A stretch of DNA of 5,534 nucleotides from Pseudomonadota bacterium (GTDB lineage: Bacteria; Pseudomonadota; Alphaproteobacteria; Rhizobiales; Hyphomicrobiaceae). The notes below the pieces were generated by a model. That model ran no database searches. It had not been told where the DNA came from and saw only the letters and a program-made list of their open reading frames with translations. This document shows positions 5,314 to 5,534 of this stretch, piece after piece (position 1 is the first letter of the stretch; every line of letters starts with the position of its first letter). Made by a program: the position numbers and the translations under genes. The stretch spans positions 1 through 5,534 of the forward strand of contig QGVC01000237.1 of the NCBI GenBank assembly GCA_003242645.1. The letters are read 5' to 3'.

Positions 5314-5534
5314 ATGAACAAGAAGGTGATCATGGGTTTGGCCGCTGGTCTGATGGCACTCGGTGCGCTTCAAGTGCCGGGAGCTGAAGCAAAGACCAAG
5401 ATTTTCGTCCATGGCCACAAGCATCATCCCCACAAGCACTACGTTTTCAAATGGCACAAGTGGCATAAACCCCATTACGTCTACTACAAAGACTGCGACT
5501 ACTACTTCTACAAATGGAAGACCACAGGAAAGTT
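5314..5534 (+). CDS. Exported His/Lys/Tyr-rich protein, 3'-truncated by window edge
   Basis: The start ATG at 5314 has GGAGG (5303-5307) six bases upstream. The 73 visible residues begin with a clear signal peptide: MNKKV, a hydrophobic core of small residues, and PGAEA before KTK, with cleavage likely after residue 26. The visible mature part (47 residues) is extraordinary in composition: about 11 Lys, 9 His, 7 Tyr and 3 Trp. It contains HGHKHHPHKHY (33-43), two KWH units, and aromatic runs such as HYVYY and DYYFY around a single Cys. I recognise no domain. Clustered histidines suggest metal binding (Zn, Ni or Cu) in the periplasm or at the cell surface, and the Lys/Tyr pattern could also favour contact with polyanions or the envelope. 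Both are inferences. The reading frame is still open at the window end, so total length and C-terminal features are unknown. Confidence 0.85.
   Translation, partial: MNKKVIMGLAAGLMALGALQVPGAEAKTKIFVHGHKHHPHKHYVFKWHKWHKPHYVYYKDCDYYFYKWKTTGK

Noticed and set aside
5269..5475. Minus-strand frame of 68 codons opposite the His-rich gene
   Set aside because: It is antisense to a gene with a good ribosome binding site and signal peptide. Its His/Leu-rich content simply mirrors the opposite strand.

Overview
The window looks like a GC-rich alphaproteobacterial chromosome, most likely from the Rhizobiales. The ABM-type monooxygenase, the small membrane protein and the CBS-CBS-BON protein all resemble families I associate with Bradyrhizobium and relatives, and the candidate regulatory sites are of the FixK/FNR and EcfG types used in that group. 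This placement is from recall, not from a search. No rRNA, tRNA, CRISPR array or mobile element is visible.

Layout. (1) Positions 3-2642 hold a two-gene plus-strand transport and catabolism unit: a TRAP transporter large permease (DctM type, 5' end cut off by the window edge), then 3 bases later an amidase-signature hydrolase. This suggests uptake and hydrolysis of an amide-containing organic acid. (2) Positions 2663-3315 hold a divergent pair of small genes: a 62-residue membrane protein on the minus strand and a 117-residue ABM-fold monooxygenase-like protein on the plus strand. (3) Positions 3414-4028 (minus) encode a secreted protein with an HECGH putative zinc-protease motif. It converges on the ABM gene across a perfect 13-bp inverted repeat that probably terminates both. 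(4) Positions 4029-4250 form a divergent regulatory region. It holds a perfect FNR/FixK-type palindrome (TTGAT-N4-ATCAA) and, overlapping it, a GGAAC-N17-GTT match to the EcfG general-stress promoter. Both point to the next gene. (5) Positions 4251-4943 encode a CBS-CBS-BON protein. (6) Positions 4944-5313 are mostly non-coding, with a short minus-strand ORF that may be a gene remnant and two inverted repeats. (7) From 5314 an exported protein extremely rich in His, Lys and Tyr begins and runs off the window.

The most interesting feature is the promoter of the CBS-BON gene. The anaerobox lies exactly where a class II FNR-type activator would sit relative to a recognisable -10 element, and its first half-site shares bases with the -10 of the putative stress-sigma promoter. 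The sequence therefore suggests that oxygen limitation and general stress both feed this gene through overlapping, possibly mutually exclusive, sites. No clearly novel multi-gene system is evident. The remaining genes are ordinary accessory metabolism plus a few poorly characterised small or exported proteins.
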